The notes beneath the pieces were generated by a model, which made no database searches, had not been told where the DNA came from, and saw only the letters and a list, made by a program, of their open reading frames with translations. 64,000 nt of DNA, from NCBI GenBank assembly GCA_937906455.1, contig CALCYT010000027.1, positions 5,451-69,450 of the forward strand. Direction: 5' to 3'. The stretch is from an uncultured Bacteroidales bacterium (lineage in GTDB: Bacteria > Bacteroidota > Bacteroidia > Bacteroidales > F082). Position numbers and translations under genes: made by a program. Numbering within the stretch: the stretch's first letter is position 1; every line of letters begins with the position of its first letter. Of this stretch, positions 50,224-58,647 are shown piece after piece.

Positions 50224-51810
50224 TCAATCAATTTTAACCGTCTTCAAATTCAGCAGATTCACGGGGTTGCCGTTGAATCCCGACACTTTTTTGTTGACGA
50301 ATCGCAGCACCTCGTCGTAAAAAAGTATCACAACAGGCGCCTCAGTCATCATCAGCGAGTCCATTTCGTGATATATTTTGGCTCTGATTTTCAAGTCGTT
50401 AGTTGAAATAGCCTTTGCGTAAAGCTCGTCAAACCGCGTGTTTGAATAATGCGTGTAGTTCGGTCCTTTCGGCGCGAAATTCCCTGTCGTGAACAAAGAA
50501 AGATAATTCTCAGCGTCAGGATAATCTGCCACCCACGAGCTGCGGAAGAACGGCAGGCTGCACTGGGCGCGTTTCTCACGCAACGCGGCAGGCATCATCT
50601 CCTCCACCCTGCACACTAATCCGACATCGGTGACCGACGACTGCACAAACTTAGCCAAATCGATGTAATCCTTTGTGGTATAAAGCTTTATCTCACTTCC
50701 GTAAAGATGATATTTCTCAACCAAATCGAACGATTTATGCTGGTCGAAGGCGTATCCAATTTGTCCTAAAGAATCGTATCCTGGCAATCCTGCAGGGATA
50801 ATGCCGCCGTTTCCGGGCGTTCCGATGCCGTTGCGCAGATAACGCAGCATCTTCTCCCTGTCGATGGAATAATTCACCGCCTGACGTAATGCCACCTCAC
50901 GTTCTTTATCCGCTCTTTCCTCTTGAGTGTCAATGAAAAACGTCAGATATTCCGTGTTAAGATACGGCTCTCTTATCAAATAGAATTTGTCATGGTATTT
51001 GCTTCGCAGGAAGCCGTCACGAGTCAGAAGTTCGTCTTTGTAACGCGCATCGACGCCCGACATGAAATCGGTCTTGCCTTTCACAAACTCCATGAAAGCC
51101 ACCTGCTTATCTATGAGAAAACTCACCGAAACGGCATCAATGTAAGGCAGTTTAACACCATCAATCTCTTCGAAATAGTCAGGATTTCTGCGCATCACGA
51201 GGCGCACGCCTTCTTTCCAATATTGGAATTTGAAAGGCCCGGTCCCCACCGGATGACGGCCGAAACTATCGCCGTAAAACTCGACTGCCTCATGCGGCAC
51301 CACCGAGGCGTAAGTCATTGACAATATGCCGAGAAACGCCGGAAAAGGCTCTTTCAAATCGATCTGAAAAACAGAGTCATTCAAGGCTCTGTACGAGTCA
51401 ACCGTCGCGAAAATCCAAGTCCCCGGAGAGCTTAACTTCCTGTCGGTCAGGCGGTTGAATGAATATTCAAAGTCCTGTGCCACCACCCGCCTGCGCATCC
51501 CGTTGAAACAGCTGTCGTTATGGAAAAAGACGTCATTTCTAAGCAAAAAAGTATAGGTTTTGCCATCCTCTGAGATGTCCCAGCTCTTCGCCACCGCCGG
51601 AACGACATTCATCTCGTCGTCGAAGGCCACGAGGCTGTTAAACAACTGGTTACAAGCCCATATATGCGGCTGGTCTTTGGCGTAAATAGGGTCAAGCGTA
51701 AGGATCCCAGCCGACTCGTTGTACCTGAAAATCTTGAGGTTTTCGTCGGATGCTTTCCTGCCGCAAGAAGCAAGAATAATTACGGATAATATGAATAATA
51801 GTCTTTTCAT
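50224..51810 (-). CDS. Peptide ABC transporter solute-binding lipoprotein
   Basis: This 528-residue lipoprotein has the signal MKRLLFILSVIILASCGRK (Cys 16) and belongs to the SBP_bac_5 (OppA/DppA-like) family. The entry motif AESLDPIYA-type appears as AGILTLDPIYAKDQ (about 33-46), and YTFLLRNDVFFHNDS (about 84-98) and RHPVGTGPFKFQYWKEG (about 187-203) are typical. The ATG at 51810 is preferred; the longer frame runs into dispersed repeats. No permease is adjacent; the OppB-type permease at 1805-2863 is a possible partner. Confidence 0.88.
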   Translation of the reverse strand: MKRLLFILSVIILASCGRKASDENLKIFRYNESAGILTLDPIYAKDQPHIWACNQLFNSLVAFDDEMNVVPAVAKSWDISEDGKTYTFLLRNDVFFHNDSCFNGMRRRVVAQDFEYSFNRLTDRKLSSPGTWIFATVDSYRALNDSVFQIDLKEPFPAFLGILSMTYASVVPHEAVEFYGDSFGRHPVGTGPFKFQYWKEGVRLVMRRNPDYFEEIDGVKLPYIDAVSVSFLIDKQVAFMEFVKGKTDFMSGVDARYKDELLTRDGFLRSKYHDKFYLIREPYLNTEYLTFFIDTQEERADKEREVALRQAVNYSIDREKMLRYLRNGIGTPGNGGIIPAGLPGYDSLGQIGYAFDQHKSFDLVEKYHLYGSEIKLYTTKDYIDLAKFVQSSVTDVGLVCRVEEMMPAALREKRAQCSLPFFRSSWVADYPDAENYLSLFTTGNFAPKGPNYTHYSNTRFDELYAKAISTNDLKIRAKIYHEMDSLMMTEAPVVILFYDEVLRFVNKKVSGFNGNPVNLLNLKTVKID

Positions 51811-51815
51811 TTTAC

Positions 51816-51975
51816 TTGTCATTTCGAGCTTGTCGGGAAATCCTCTTTGCAACGTTAACAATCGGATGATTTCGTTCAACAAGGATTTCTCCATTCCGCT
51901 TCGCTTCAGTCGAAATGACAAGCTGTTGTCATTTCGACCGGAGCCGTTAGGCGAAGTGGAGAAATCTCCCGCAAA
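51816..51975. repeat. Cluster of three GTCATTTCGA dispersed repeats
   Basis: A partial unit (51816-51845), an inverted unit (51883-51921) and a direct unit (51927-51968) of the GTCATTTCGACC...GAGAAATC element lie together. The inverted and direct units face each other and would form a long hairpin of about 40 bp with an almost empty loop. Confidence 0.72.
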
Positions 51976-51994
51976 AATACAAAATTTTTCAATC

Positions 51995-52050
51995 CATTAA
52001 ATTATTAAACTATTAGGCTATTAAGCTTATAAACTAATTTCGTATTTTTG
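51995..52050 (+). repeat. TATTAAAC-type octamers and a promoter
   Basis: About five 8-nt units (TATTAAAC, TATTAGGC, TATTAAGC) precede TATTTTTG at 52043-52050, the promoter box of the following gene. Confidence 0.55.
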
Positions 52051-52067
52051 CAAAAATTTTTAAAGAA

Positions 52068-52622
52068 ATGCGCATAAAAGAAATTCACAGTGACCGTGGC
52101 GTCCTTGTCATCACCGATTACGGCGACCGGACCATCATCATTCCGTTAAGCAGTCGCGACAAGCTGTTGAGTTTCATGCGCTCCAATGCCACCAACGTGC
52201 CGCTCTTCCCGATGGAAGTCATTGACAGTCTTGCGAATATGGCATCTCACAAGGTTCAGATTAAGATGGAGGCGAAGAAAATCCTTGACGAGTGGCCATA
52301 TTTTGTTTTAGACGTAAACTTCAGGTATTCAAAGAGTTACGACATCTCATTTGAAGAGCCTTTTTTCAAGCTCTCCCACCCTTTCGACGACGGCACCGAC
52401 TTCTTTCGCCTCGAATACGATGAGATCGACAGCGATTTTGAGCCCAACGGCAAATATCGTGGTGCCCACGCCCGCCGCTATCACCTCGACGAGATAATGG
52501 AAAGTCTGGAATATCTTGCAAAAGACAGCCCAGACCTTCAAATAGAAGCTGTGATTCAAACGACAGCCGGAGAAGTTTACACTTCAGAGAAGGTTTTGTT
52601 CAGACAAGACTTAAAATTCTGA
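52068..52622 (+). CDS. Unrecognised cytosolic protein
   Basis: I do not recognise this 184-residue protein. There is no signal peptide. The N-terminal part (RGVLVITDYGDRTIIIPLSSRDKLLSFMRS) suggests a small beta-rich fold; the C-terminal half has Asp/Glu/Tyr-rich segments. The promoter at 52043 and ATG at 52068 give a short leader. Residues 63-85 could be helical. It is followed by the convergent small-RNA/nuclease locus. Confidence 0.6.
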   Translation: MRIKEIHSDRGVLVITDYGDRTIIIPLSSRDKLLSFMRSNATNVPLFPMEVIDSLANMASHKVQIKMEAKKILDEWPYFVLDVNFRYSKSYDISFEEPFFKLSHPFDDGTDFFRLEYDEIDSDFEPNGKYRGAHARRYHLDEIMESLEYLAKDSPDLQIEAVIQTTAGEVYTSEKVLFRQDLKF

Positions 52623-52683
52623 CTTCTGTCTCCTGATTTCAAAATATTTTTTCAAATATAGCTGCACTTATTAAAAAAGTTTG

Positions 52684-52691
52684 TATATTTG
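52684..52691 (+). promoter_or_regulatory. TATATTTG promoter element of the kissing-loop small RNA
   Basis: TATATTTG with the predicted start near 52698, exactly where the 16-bp closing stem of the RNA begins. Confidence 0.62.
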
Positions 52692-52697
52692 CAGCAA

Positions 52698-52826
52698 GAA
52701 AACTTCTATGGTTCCAAGCACTAATCTCTGGCAAACCGCCGAAATAACCAGAGGTGTTTAAGGAAACGGACGGCGGATATCCGTTAAAAGAGCGTGCTAC
52801 TTTTCCCATAGAAGTTTTCTTTTTAT
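52698..52826 (+). ncRNA. Structured small RNA facing the second BECR nuclease
   Basis: A perfect 16-bp stem (52696-52711 with 52806-52821) closes the RNA and is followed by TTTTATT. Inside are AGCAC/GTGCT (52717-52721 with 52794-52798), hairpin 1 CTCTGG/CCAGAG (52726-52731 with 52748-52753) and hairpin 2 ACGGA/TCCGT (52766-52770 with 52780-52784). The loop of hairpin 1 holds CCGCCG (52736-52741) and that of hairpin 2 CGGCGG (52771-52776), a 6-bp kissing interaction. The 3' arm is antisense to the last codons of the nuclease pseudogene. Size about 129 nt. Confidence 0.7.
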
Positions 52827-53167
52827 TATGTCCTCAGTTTTCCTCGGTTCAGCTGTTTTTACTTCCCAATGATCTCCCGACAGACACAAGTCTATTCCGG
52901 CCGTGTAATTCAAGTCGCCATTAAAGATAACTAACAATATAGAATCTCCAGAGCCTTTGCGAATTTGGTTATAATTTTTACGACAGTTTTAACAAAATCG
53001 ACAGCAGATAGACCAACTTTCTCCAATTCTGTTTTGTGACGACGTTCTATATGTTTTAAATAATTAGGTGTCAGATATATATCCGCACATTTTTTGTTTA
53101 TTTTTCTTGCTATCGTCAGTTTCAACCGACCAACTTTTATTTCTTTTTCTACACTTTTCTTTTTCAT
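52797..53167 (-). pseudogene. BECR-type nuclease, frameshifted, candidate toxin
   Basis: From the ATG at 53167 the frame reads KLTIARKINKKCADIYLTPN, then YLKHIERRHKTELEKVGLSA and VDFVKTVVKI, with the conserved HIERRH centre. Near 52970-52980 one T appears to be missing. In the next frame the protein continues YNQIRKGSGDSILLVIFNGD, then DLCLSGDHWEVKTAEPRKTE and DIIKRKLLWEK to a TAG at 52797-52799. The uncorrected frame stops after 78 residues at ALEILYC. It is diverged from the gene at 46294 but shares the H..xxH layout, W-x-x-x-A and DIIKR. Confidence 0.68.
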
Positions 53168-53278
53168 AAATATGAGCACTTAATATGTCCAACAATTCAT
53201 AACCATTTCGCTATCAAGCGATTTCATCTTCTTCAATAAATTTACGATGCTCTTTGGTATTTGATTCGGAATCAGATG

Positions 53279-53309
53279 CAAAAATACAATAATTTTGTAA
53301 AACAACAAA
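53279..53309 (-). promoter_or_regulatory. Consensus promoter of the second BECR nuclease locus
   Basis: On the minus strand: TTTG (complement 53306-53309), 19 bp, TATTTTTG (complement 53279-53286). The leader (to 53168) holds GATTCCGAATC, AAGAGCATCGTAAA and ATCGC...GCGAA, matching the first locus. Confidence 0.72.
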
Positions 53310-53342
53310 ATTAATACAAAAAAAGACGGAATTTAATCCGTC

Positions 53343-53398
53343 TTTACTCTAAACTCTAAACTCTAAACTTTAAACTTTAAACTTTAAACTTTAAACCC
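53343..53398 (-). repeat. TTTAAAG/TTTAGAG heptamer array at the lon 3' end
   Basis: About seven units on the minus strand, beginning inside lon, where GGG TTT AAA GTT TAA encodes the final Gly-Phe-Lys-Val and stop. Confidence 0.75.
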
Positions 53399-55879
53399 TG
53401 CCACCTTCTTATGCGAATCCACCAGGAACTTGTTGTAATCCAATGCGTTGACTTCCTGTTCTTTCTCCAAGGCGAGGTCAAGGACCTCAAGCATGTTGTC
53501 CACGAAATGGAACTGCAGGCCTTCAACGTATTCCTTTTTGATATCCATGAAATCGCGTTCGTTGTCACGTGACAAAATGACATCTGTCACGTTGTTGCGT
53601 TTGGCAGCCAGCATCTTCTCCTGTATGCCGCCCACCGGCAAAACCCTGCCACGCAACGTGATTTCGCCTGTCATGGCGAGACTGTCTCTCACCCTGCGCT
53701 GCGTGAACGCCGATGTCAGTGCTGTCAGCATGGTGATGCCCGCCGACGGCCCGTCTTTTGGTGTCGCGCCCTCAGGCACGTGGATGTGGACGTTCCATTC
53801 CTCAAACACTATCGGATTGATTTTCAACTCGTTGGCATGTGCTTTGATAAACTCGTATGCTATCGTCGCCGATTCCTTCATCACATCGCCGAGGTTGCCT
53901 GTCATGTTCAGTGCTCCTCTGCCCCTGCTCAAGCTCACCTCTATTGACAGAATCTCTCCTCCGACGGGTGTCCATGCCAATCCGATGGCGACGCCGGGCA
54001 TGGTGTGTTTCACCTCGTCCTCGTCGTGATGCATAGGCACGCCAAGGGCTTTCTTCAGGTCGTCGTCAGTGACTTTCTTGTCATAGTCGTCACCAATGAC
54101 GATAGCTTTCGCTTTTTTTCGTATGATGTCAGCGATTTTGCGTTCTAATGAGCGCACTCCGGCCTCACGGGTGTAGTCGTCGATGATTTTATAGATTATT
54201 TCCTCCGAAAACTGCACGTCTTTCGCCTTCAGTCCGTGTTCCTTGAGCTGTTTGGGGATGAGATGTCGCTTGGCAATCTCGTATTTCTCCTCGCGCAGAT
54301 ATCCGTTCAAGTCGATGATTTCCATACGGTCGCGCAAGGCGGGATGTATGGTCTGAAGGTTATTAGCCGTAGCGATGAACATCACCTTCGAGAGGTCGAA
54401 ATCCAGCTCGATGAAGTTGTCGTTGAAAGTGTTATTCTGTTCAGGGTCAAGGATTTCGAGCAGTGCTGCCTGCGGGTCTCCGCTGATGTTGTTGCCGCTC
54501 ACCTTGTCGATTTCGTCGAGGACGAATACCGGGTTTGACGACTTTGCCTTCTTCAGGTTCTGAATGATACGGCCTGGCATCGCGCCGATGTATGTCTTAC
54601 GGTGTCCGCGCAGTTCCGACTCGTCGCGCACGCCGCCCAGCGACATACGTATGTATTTGCGTCCCAACGCCTTAGCTATCGACTTACCCAACGAGGTCTT
54701 ACCCACGCCGGGAGGTCCGACGAGGCACAATATCGGGGCTTTCATATCGTTTTTCAGTTTCAGCACTGCCAGATGCTCCACTATCCTGTCCTTGATTTTC
54801 TCAAGTCCGAAATGGTCTTTGTCGAGCACTTTCTGAGCGTGTTCGAGGTCGAAATTATCCTTAGTGTATTCGTTCCACGGCAGTTCCACAAGATATTCGA
54901 GGTAGTTATGTTGAATGCCGTAGTCGGCTGCCTGCGGGTTCATCCGTTGCAGTTTCTGAAGCTCTTTGTCGAACACTCCTGCCACCTCCTTGTTCCATTT
55001 TTTCTTCGCCGCCTTTGCCTTCAGTTCCTTCACATCCTGTTCGTTAGGCGTGCCGCCGAGCTCTTCTTGGATTGTTCTAAGCTGTTGATTCAGAAGGTAT
55101 TCGCGCTGTTGTTTGTCGAGGTCGGTCTTCACTTTGCTTTGAATTTGCTGTTTAAGGTCAACCATCTGCAGTTCGTTAGTGAGAAGCTCAAGCAAGGCTG
55201 TTGCGAATGCCGTAATATCTTCAATTTCAAGGAGTTTCTGTCGGTCTTCCATATTAGCCACGAGGTTGCTTCCAATGAAATTGACCATAAACCAAGGGCT
55301 TTCGATGTTTCTTATGGCGAAGGTAGCCTCGAACGGCACTGCCCCTGACTTTTGCACTATCTGCATCGCCATGTCTTTCACGCTCTGTATCAATGCCTTG
55401 AACTGTCGGTCGCGAGGCACTGCGGGGTTATTTCCGAATGGTGTGATGCGGCCTGTCAGGTACGGCTCGTTGCCGGTTATCTCCTCAAGACGGAAGCGGC
55501 GTTTGCCTTGTATGATGACGGTGGTGTTTCCGTCAGGCATCTCGAGAGTTTTCATCACTTGGGCTATGGTTCCTATCTCGAAGAGGTCGTCTTGCCGCGG
55601 GTCTTCCACCTTAGCGTCGCGTTGTGTGATGACGCCGATGTCCATACCTTTTTTATAAGCATCCTTCACGAGGCGTATAGTCTTGTTGCGTCCCACCGTG
55701 ATAGGGATGACGACGCCGGGGAACAGCACGGCGTTACGGAGAGCCATGACAGGCAGCTCTTCCGGCAGCTGTGCGTCGATCATGCGTCTCTCGTCCTCCG
55801 GCGAAAAAAGCGGTATATATTCTGCATCAGCTTCGATAATATCGCTGAAGATGATGTCGTTGTTTATCTGATTATCCAT
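53384..55879 (-). CDS. lon: ATP-dependent protease Lon
   Basis: Lon degrades misfolded and regulatory proteins. The 831-residue protein has an N-terminal substrate domain (LPVMALRNAVLFPGVVIPI), an AAA+ module with GPPGVGKTSLGKS (about 391-403), VFVLDEIDKV and the sensor RDRMEIIDL. The protease domain has the catalytic Ser in PKDGPSAGITM (about 715-725) and the Lys in GGIQEKMLAAKR. The ATG at 55879 (MDNQINND) is preferred. The C-terminus is extended or overwritten by a heptamer array. Confidence 0.95.
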   Translation of the reverse strand: MDNQINNDIIFSDIIEADAEYIPLFSPEDERRMIDAQLPEELPVMALRNAVLFPGVVIPITVGRNKTIRLVKDAYKKGMDIGVITQRDAKVEDPRQDDLFEIGTIAQVMKTLEMPDGNTTVIIQGKRRFRLEEITGNEPYLTGRITPFGNNPAVPRDRQFKALIQSVKDMAMQIVQKSGAVPFEATFAIRNIESPWFMVNFIGSNLVANMEDRQKLLEIEDITAFATALLELLTNELQMVDLKQQIQSKVKTDLDKQQREYLLNQQLRTIQEELGGTPNEQDVKELKAKAAKKKWNKEVAGVFDKELQKLQRMNPQAADYGIQHNYLEYLVELPWNEYTKDNFDLEHAQKVLDKDHFGLEKIKDRIVEHLAVLKLKNDMKAPILCLVGPPGVGKTSLGKSIAKALGRKYIRMSLGGVRDESELRGHRKTYIGAMPGRIIQNLKKAKSSNPVFVLDEIDKVSGNNISGDPQAALLEILDPEQNNTFNDNFIELDFDLSKVMFIATANNLQTIHPALRDRMEIIDLNGYLREEKYEIAKRHLIPKQLKEHGLKAKDVQFSEEIIYKIIDDYTREAGVRSLERKIADIIRKKAKAIVIGDDYDKKVTDDDLKKALGVPMHHDEDEVKHTMPGVAIGLAWTPVGGEILSIEVSLSRGRGALNMTGNLGDVMKESATIAYEFIKAHANELKINPIVFEEWNVHIHVPEGATPKDGPSAGITMLTALTSAFTQRRVRDSLAMTGEITLRGRVLPVGGIQEKMLAAKRNNVTDVILSRDNERDFMDIKKEYVEGLQFHFVDNMLEVLDLALEKEQEVNALDYNKFLVDSHKKVAGFKV

Positions 55880-55937
55880 AAAACAATGTTTTTTCAAGGG
55901 TCTCCAACAAAAACCGTGCCAAAATAAAATATGTCAA

Positions 55938-55968
55938 CAAAAAAGCCCTTGTCATTTCTGGCAAGGGC
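55938..55968 (-). terminator. Intrinsic terminator of rpmE
   Basis: GCCCTTG (55945-55951) pairs with CAAGGGC (55962-55968); on the minus strand the stem is followed by TTTTTTG. Confidence 0.82.
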
Positions 55969-56008
55969 AAAACTTCATTATGAAAAATTTAACAAACCTA
56001 TTCTTGGA

Positions 56009-56275
56009 TTATTTTTTCTTTGCTTCCTGGAATTTTTTGTATTTGCTATTGAACTTATCGACGCGGCCTGCTGTGTCAACAAGTTTCATCTTACCTGTGT
56101 AGAACGGGTGTGATGTGTTTGAAATCTCAAGTTTCACCAGCGGATACTCGTTGCCGTCTTCCCAAACGATGGTTTCCTTTGTGTTGATGGTGGAACGTGA
56201 CATGAATGCGTGGTCGTTTGACATGTCTTTAAACACGACCAGTCTGTAATTCTTTGGATGTATGTCTTTTTTCAT
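56009..56275 (-). CDS. rpmE2: 50S ribosomal protein L31, type B
   Basis: This 88-residue protein lacks the zinc-binding Cys of type-A L31 and begins [19 protein letters not shown], with [28 protein letters not shown] at the C-terminus. Type B is the zinc-independent paralogue, here apparently the main form. A promoter box lies at 56307-56314 and a terminator follows. Confidence 0.95.
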   Translation of the reverse strand: MKKDIHPKNYRLVVFKDMSNDHAFMSRSTINTKETIVWEDGNEYPLVKLEISNTSHPFYTGKMKLVDTAGRVDKFNSKYKKFQEAKKK

Positions 56276-56306
56276 TGCCTGTATAATTTTCTTTCAATTC
56301 GGGCTG

Positions 56307-56314
56307 CAAAGATA
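56307..56314 (-). promoter_or_regulatory. TATCTTTG promoter element of rpmE
   Basis: TATCTTTG on the minus strand, about 32 bp before the ATG. Confidence 0.55.
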
Positions 56315-56403
56315 CAACATTTTTTAATACGAAAAATATTTTTTTGAAAATTTTTTAAAAAATTATTTTCATTGAGATTTGCACACCATATTAATATTAT
56401 TGC

Positions 56404-56411
56404 TAACTTTG
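56404..56411 (+). promoter_or_regulatory. TAACTTTG promoter element of serC-serA
   Basis: TAACTTTG with a TTTG at 56378-56381; predicted start near 56418 and leader of about 50 nt before serC. Confidence 0.55.
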
Positions 56412-56466
56412 CAACGCTTAAAAAAGCGAGAAAGATCATCAATTAACAACTTAAAATATAAGCGTA

Positions 56467-57564
56467 ATGAAACACAATTTCAATGCGGGACCATGTGTCC
56501 TTCCAAAAGAAGCCGTTGAGTCAACAATCAACGCAATTCGCAATTTCGACAACACAGGCATCGGTTTGATGGAGATTTCACACCGCACTCCGGGTTGGGA
56601 GCGTATCATGGAAGAAACACGTCAGTTATGGCGCGAACTCCTTAATATTCCTGCAGAATATGAGGTTCTCTTCCTCGGTGGCGGCGCAAGCACACAGTTT
56701 TTCACAGTGCCTGCCAACCTGATGAAGACAAAGGCAGCATATCTCCAGACGGGTGTCTGGGCGAAGAAAGCCGCTAAAGAAGCCAAGTTATTCGGTAAAG
56801 TCGAGATCGTTGCCTCATCAGAAGACAAGAACTACACATACATCCCGAAAGGTTACACCGTCCCTACAGACGCTGACTACTTCCACATCACGACAAACAA
56901 CACCATCTACGGCACGGAGATTCGCGAAGACATGGATTGCCCTGTGACACTCGTCGCCGACATGTCGTCAGACATCATGAGCCGTCCCGTTGACGTGAAG
57001 AAATACGGTCTCATCTACGGTGGCGCCCAGAAGAACGTGGGTCCTGCCGGCGTGACATTCGTCATCGTGCGCAAAGACCTCCTCGGCAACATCGGCGACC
57101 GCGCCTACATGAACCCGCTTCCGACGATGGTTGACTACAAGACACATGCCGCTGAAGAGGCCAAGAACATCAGCATGTTCAACACGCCTCCGGTACTTCC
57201 AATCTTCGTGATGCACGAGACCCTGACATGGCTGAAGGACACCATCGGCGGCGTAGCTGCCATGAACAAACTCGCCGTGAAGAAGTCGAACCTCCTCTAC
57301 GAAGAAATCGACCGCAACAGCATGTTCGTAGGCACAGCTGAGAAAGACTCACGTTCAATCATGAACCACTGCTGGGTGATGGCTCCAGGTCGTGAAGACC
57401 TCCAGGACGCTTTCATGGCATTCGCCAAAGAACGCGGCATGGTCGGCATCAAGGGACACCGTTCAGTCGGCGGCTTCCGCGCATCGTTATACAACGCCTG
57501 CCCGATTGAGTCAGTAGAGGCATTGGTACAGTGCATGCAGGACTTTGAAAAAGCGAATAAGTAA
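56467..57564 (+). CDS. serC: Phosphoserine aminotransferase
   Basis: SerC makes 3-phosphoserine from 3-phosphohydroxypyruvate and glutamate, using PLP. The 365-residue protein has [14 protein letters not shown] at the N-terminus, [11 protein letters not shown] (about 67-77) binding the cofactor phosphate, and the PLP Lys in [12 protein letters not shown] (about 187-198). It is followed by serA at 58 nt across a heptamer array, and by a DUF1015 gene: a serine-synthesis operon. Confidence 0.96.
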   Translation: MKHNFNAGPCVLPKEAVESTINAIRNFDNTGIGLMEISHRTPGWERIMEETRQLWRELLNIPAEYEVLFLGGGASTQFFTVPANLMKTKAAYLQTGVWAKKAAKEAKLFGKVEIVASSEDKNYTYIPKGYTVPTDADYFHITTNNTIYGTEIREDMDCPVTLVADMSSDIMSRPVDVKKYGLIYGGAQKNVGPAGVTFVIVRKDLLGNIGDRAYMNPLPTMVDYKTHAAEEAKNISMFNTPPVLPIFVMHETLTWLKDTIGGVAAMNKLAVKKSNLLYEEIDRNSMFVGTAEKDSRSIMNHCWVMAPGREDLQDAFMAFAKERGMVGIKGHRSVGGFRASLYNACPIESVEALVQCMQDFEKANK

Positions 57565-57601
57565 GCTATTAGCCATTAGCCATTAGCCGTTAGCTATTAG
57601 T
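57562..57601 (+). repeat. TTAGCCA array between serC and serA
   Basis: Five units between co-directional genes, ending in a T-tract just before serA. Confidence 0.75.
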
Positions 57602-57622
57602 TGTTTTTAAAAATGAATTGAA

Positions 57623-58540
57623 ATGAAAGTATTAGTTGCAACAGAGAAGCCGTTTTCAGCTGCTGCTGTGAATGGCATTCAGAAGATAGTTGAGGAAGCG
57701 GGTTACACATTCGCTAAACTCGAGAAATACACTGACGTACAGCAGTTTTACGACGCTGTAGCCGACACCGACGCTCTCATCGTGCGTTCCGACAAGGTGA
57801 CCAAGGAAGTCATAGACCACGCCAAGAACCTCAAGATTGTGGTTCGTGCCGGCGCAGGCTTCGACAACCTTGACCTCGCGGCATGCACGGCAAGAGGCAT
57901 CGTGGCGATGAACACACCGGGTCAGAACTCCAACGCAGTGGCGGAACTCGCCATCGGCATGATGATATACATGGCTCGTAACACCTTCAAGCCCGGCACA
58001 GGCTGTGAATTGAAAGGCAAGAAAGTCGGCATCCAGGCTTACGGCAACGTAGGTCGTCTCGTAGCTGAGAAAGCCAAGGCACTCGGCATGGAGGTATGGG
58101 CGTTCGACCCGTTCATCCCGACAGACAAGATGGAGGCCGAGGGCGTACATGTGCCTGCGACACTCGAAGAGCTTTACGCACACTGCGACTACATCTCCTT
58201 GCACATACCGGCAAACGAGCAGACGAAGAACAGCATCAACTACGCTCTTCTCTCGAAGATGCCGAAAGGCGGCTGCTTAGTCAACACAGCCCGTAAGGAA
58301 GTCATCAACGAGGCCGACATGGAGAAGATGCTCGCCGAGAGAACAGACTTCAAGTATGTGACCGATATCGCTCCGGCAAACGCTGAGACATTGGCACAGT
58401 TCGCTCCACGTTTCTTCGCAACACCTAAGAAACAAGGCGCAGAGACAGCTGAGGCCAACATGAATGCAGGTCTTGCGGCAGCTCGCCAGATCGTGGGCTT
58501 CTTCAAAGACGGATGCACGAAGTTCCAAGTGAATAAGTAG
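57623..58540 (+). CDS. serA: D-3-phosphoglycerate dehydrogenase, short Lys-type
   Basis: SerA oxidises 3-phosphoglycerate, the first step of serine synthesis. The 305-residue protein has the short form without regulatory ACT domain. Visible are the catalytic Arg region (VNTARKEVIN, about 220-229), RAGAGFDNLDL (about 75-85), and the NAD loop GIQAYGNVGRLVA (about 133-145). In place of the usual catalytic His (TPHxG) the sequence reads ATPKKQGAETAEAN, so a Lys stands there, as described for the type III Entamoeba enzyme. Confidence 0.93.
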   Translation: MKVLVATEKPFSAAAVNGIQKIVEEAGYTFAKLEKYTDVQQFYDAVADTDALIVRSDKVTKEVIDHAKNLKIVVRAGAGFDNLDLAACTARGIVAMNTPGQNSNAVAELAIGMMIYMARNTFKPGTGCELKGKKVGIQAYGNVGRLVAEKAKALGMEVWAFDPFIPTDKMEAEGVHVPATLEELYAHCDYISLHIPANEQTKNSINYALLSKMPKGGCLVNTARKEVINEADMEKMLAERTDFKYVTDIAPANAETLAQFAPRFFATPKKQGAETAEANMNAGLAAARQIVGFFKDGCTKFQVNK

Positions 58541-58580
58541 TTAGCCATTAGCCATTAGCCATTAGCTATTAGCCATTAGC
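58539..58580 (+). repeat. TTAGCCA array between serA and the DUF1015 gene
   Basis: Five to six units directly after the serA stop. Confidence 0.75.
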
Positions 58581-58647
58581 TGTAAACAATAATAAGTAAC
58601 AGTAAAGATGCGATTAAGCGCATTTCAATAATTAAAAAAATAAAGAA

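Noticed and set aside
51811..51921. N-terminal extension of the peptide-binding lipoprotein
   Set aside because: It is translated from dispersed repeats and would bury the lipoprotein signal.
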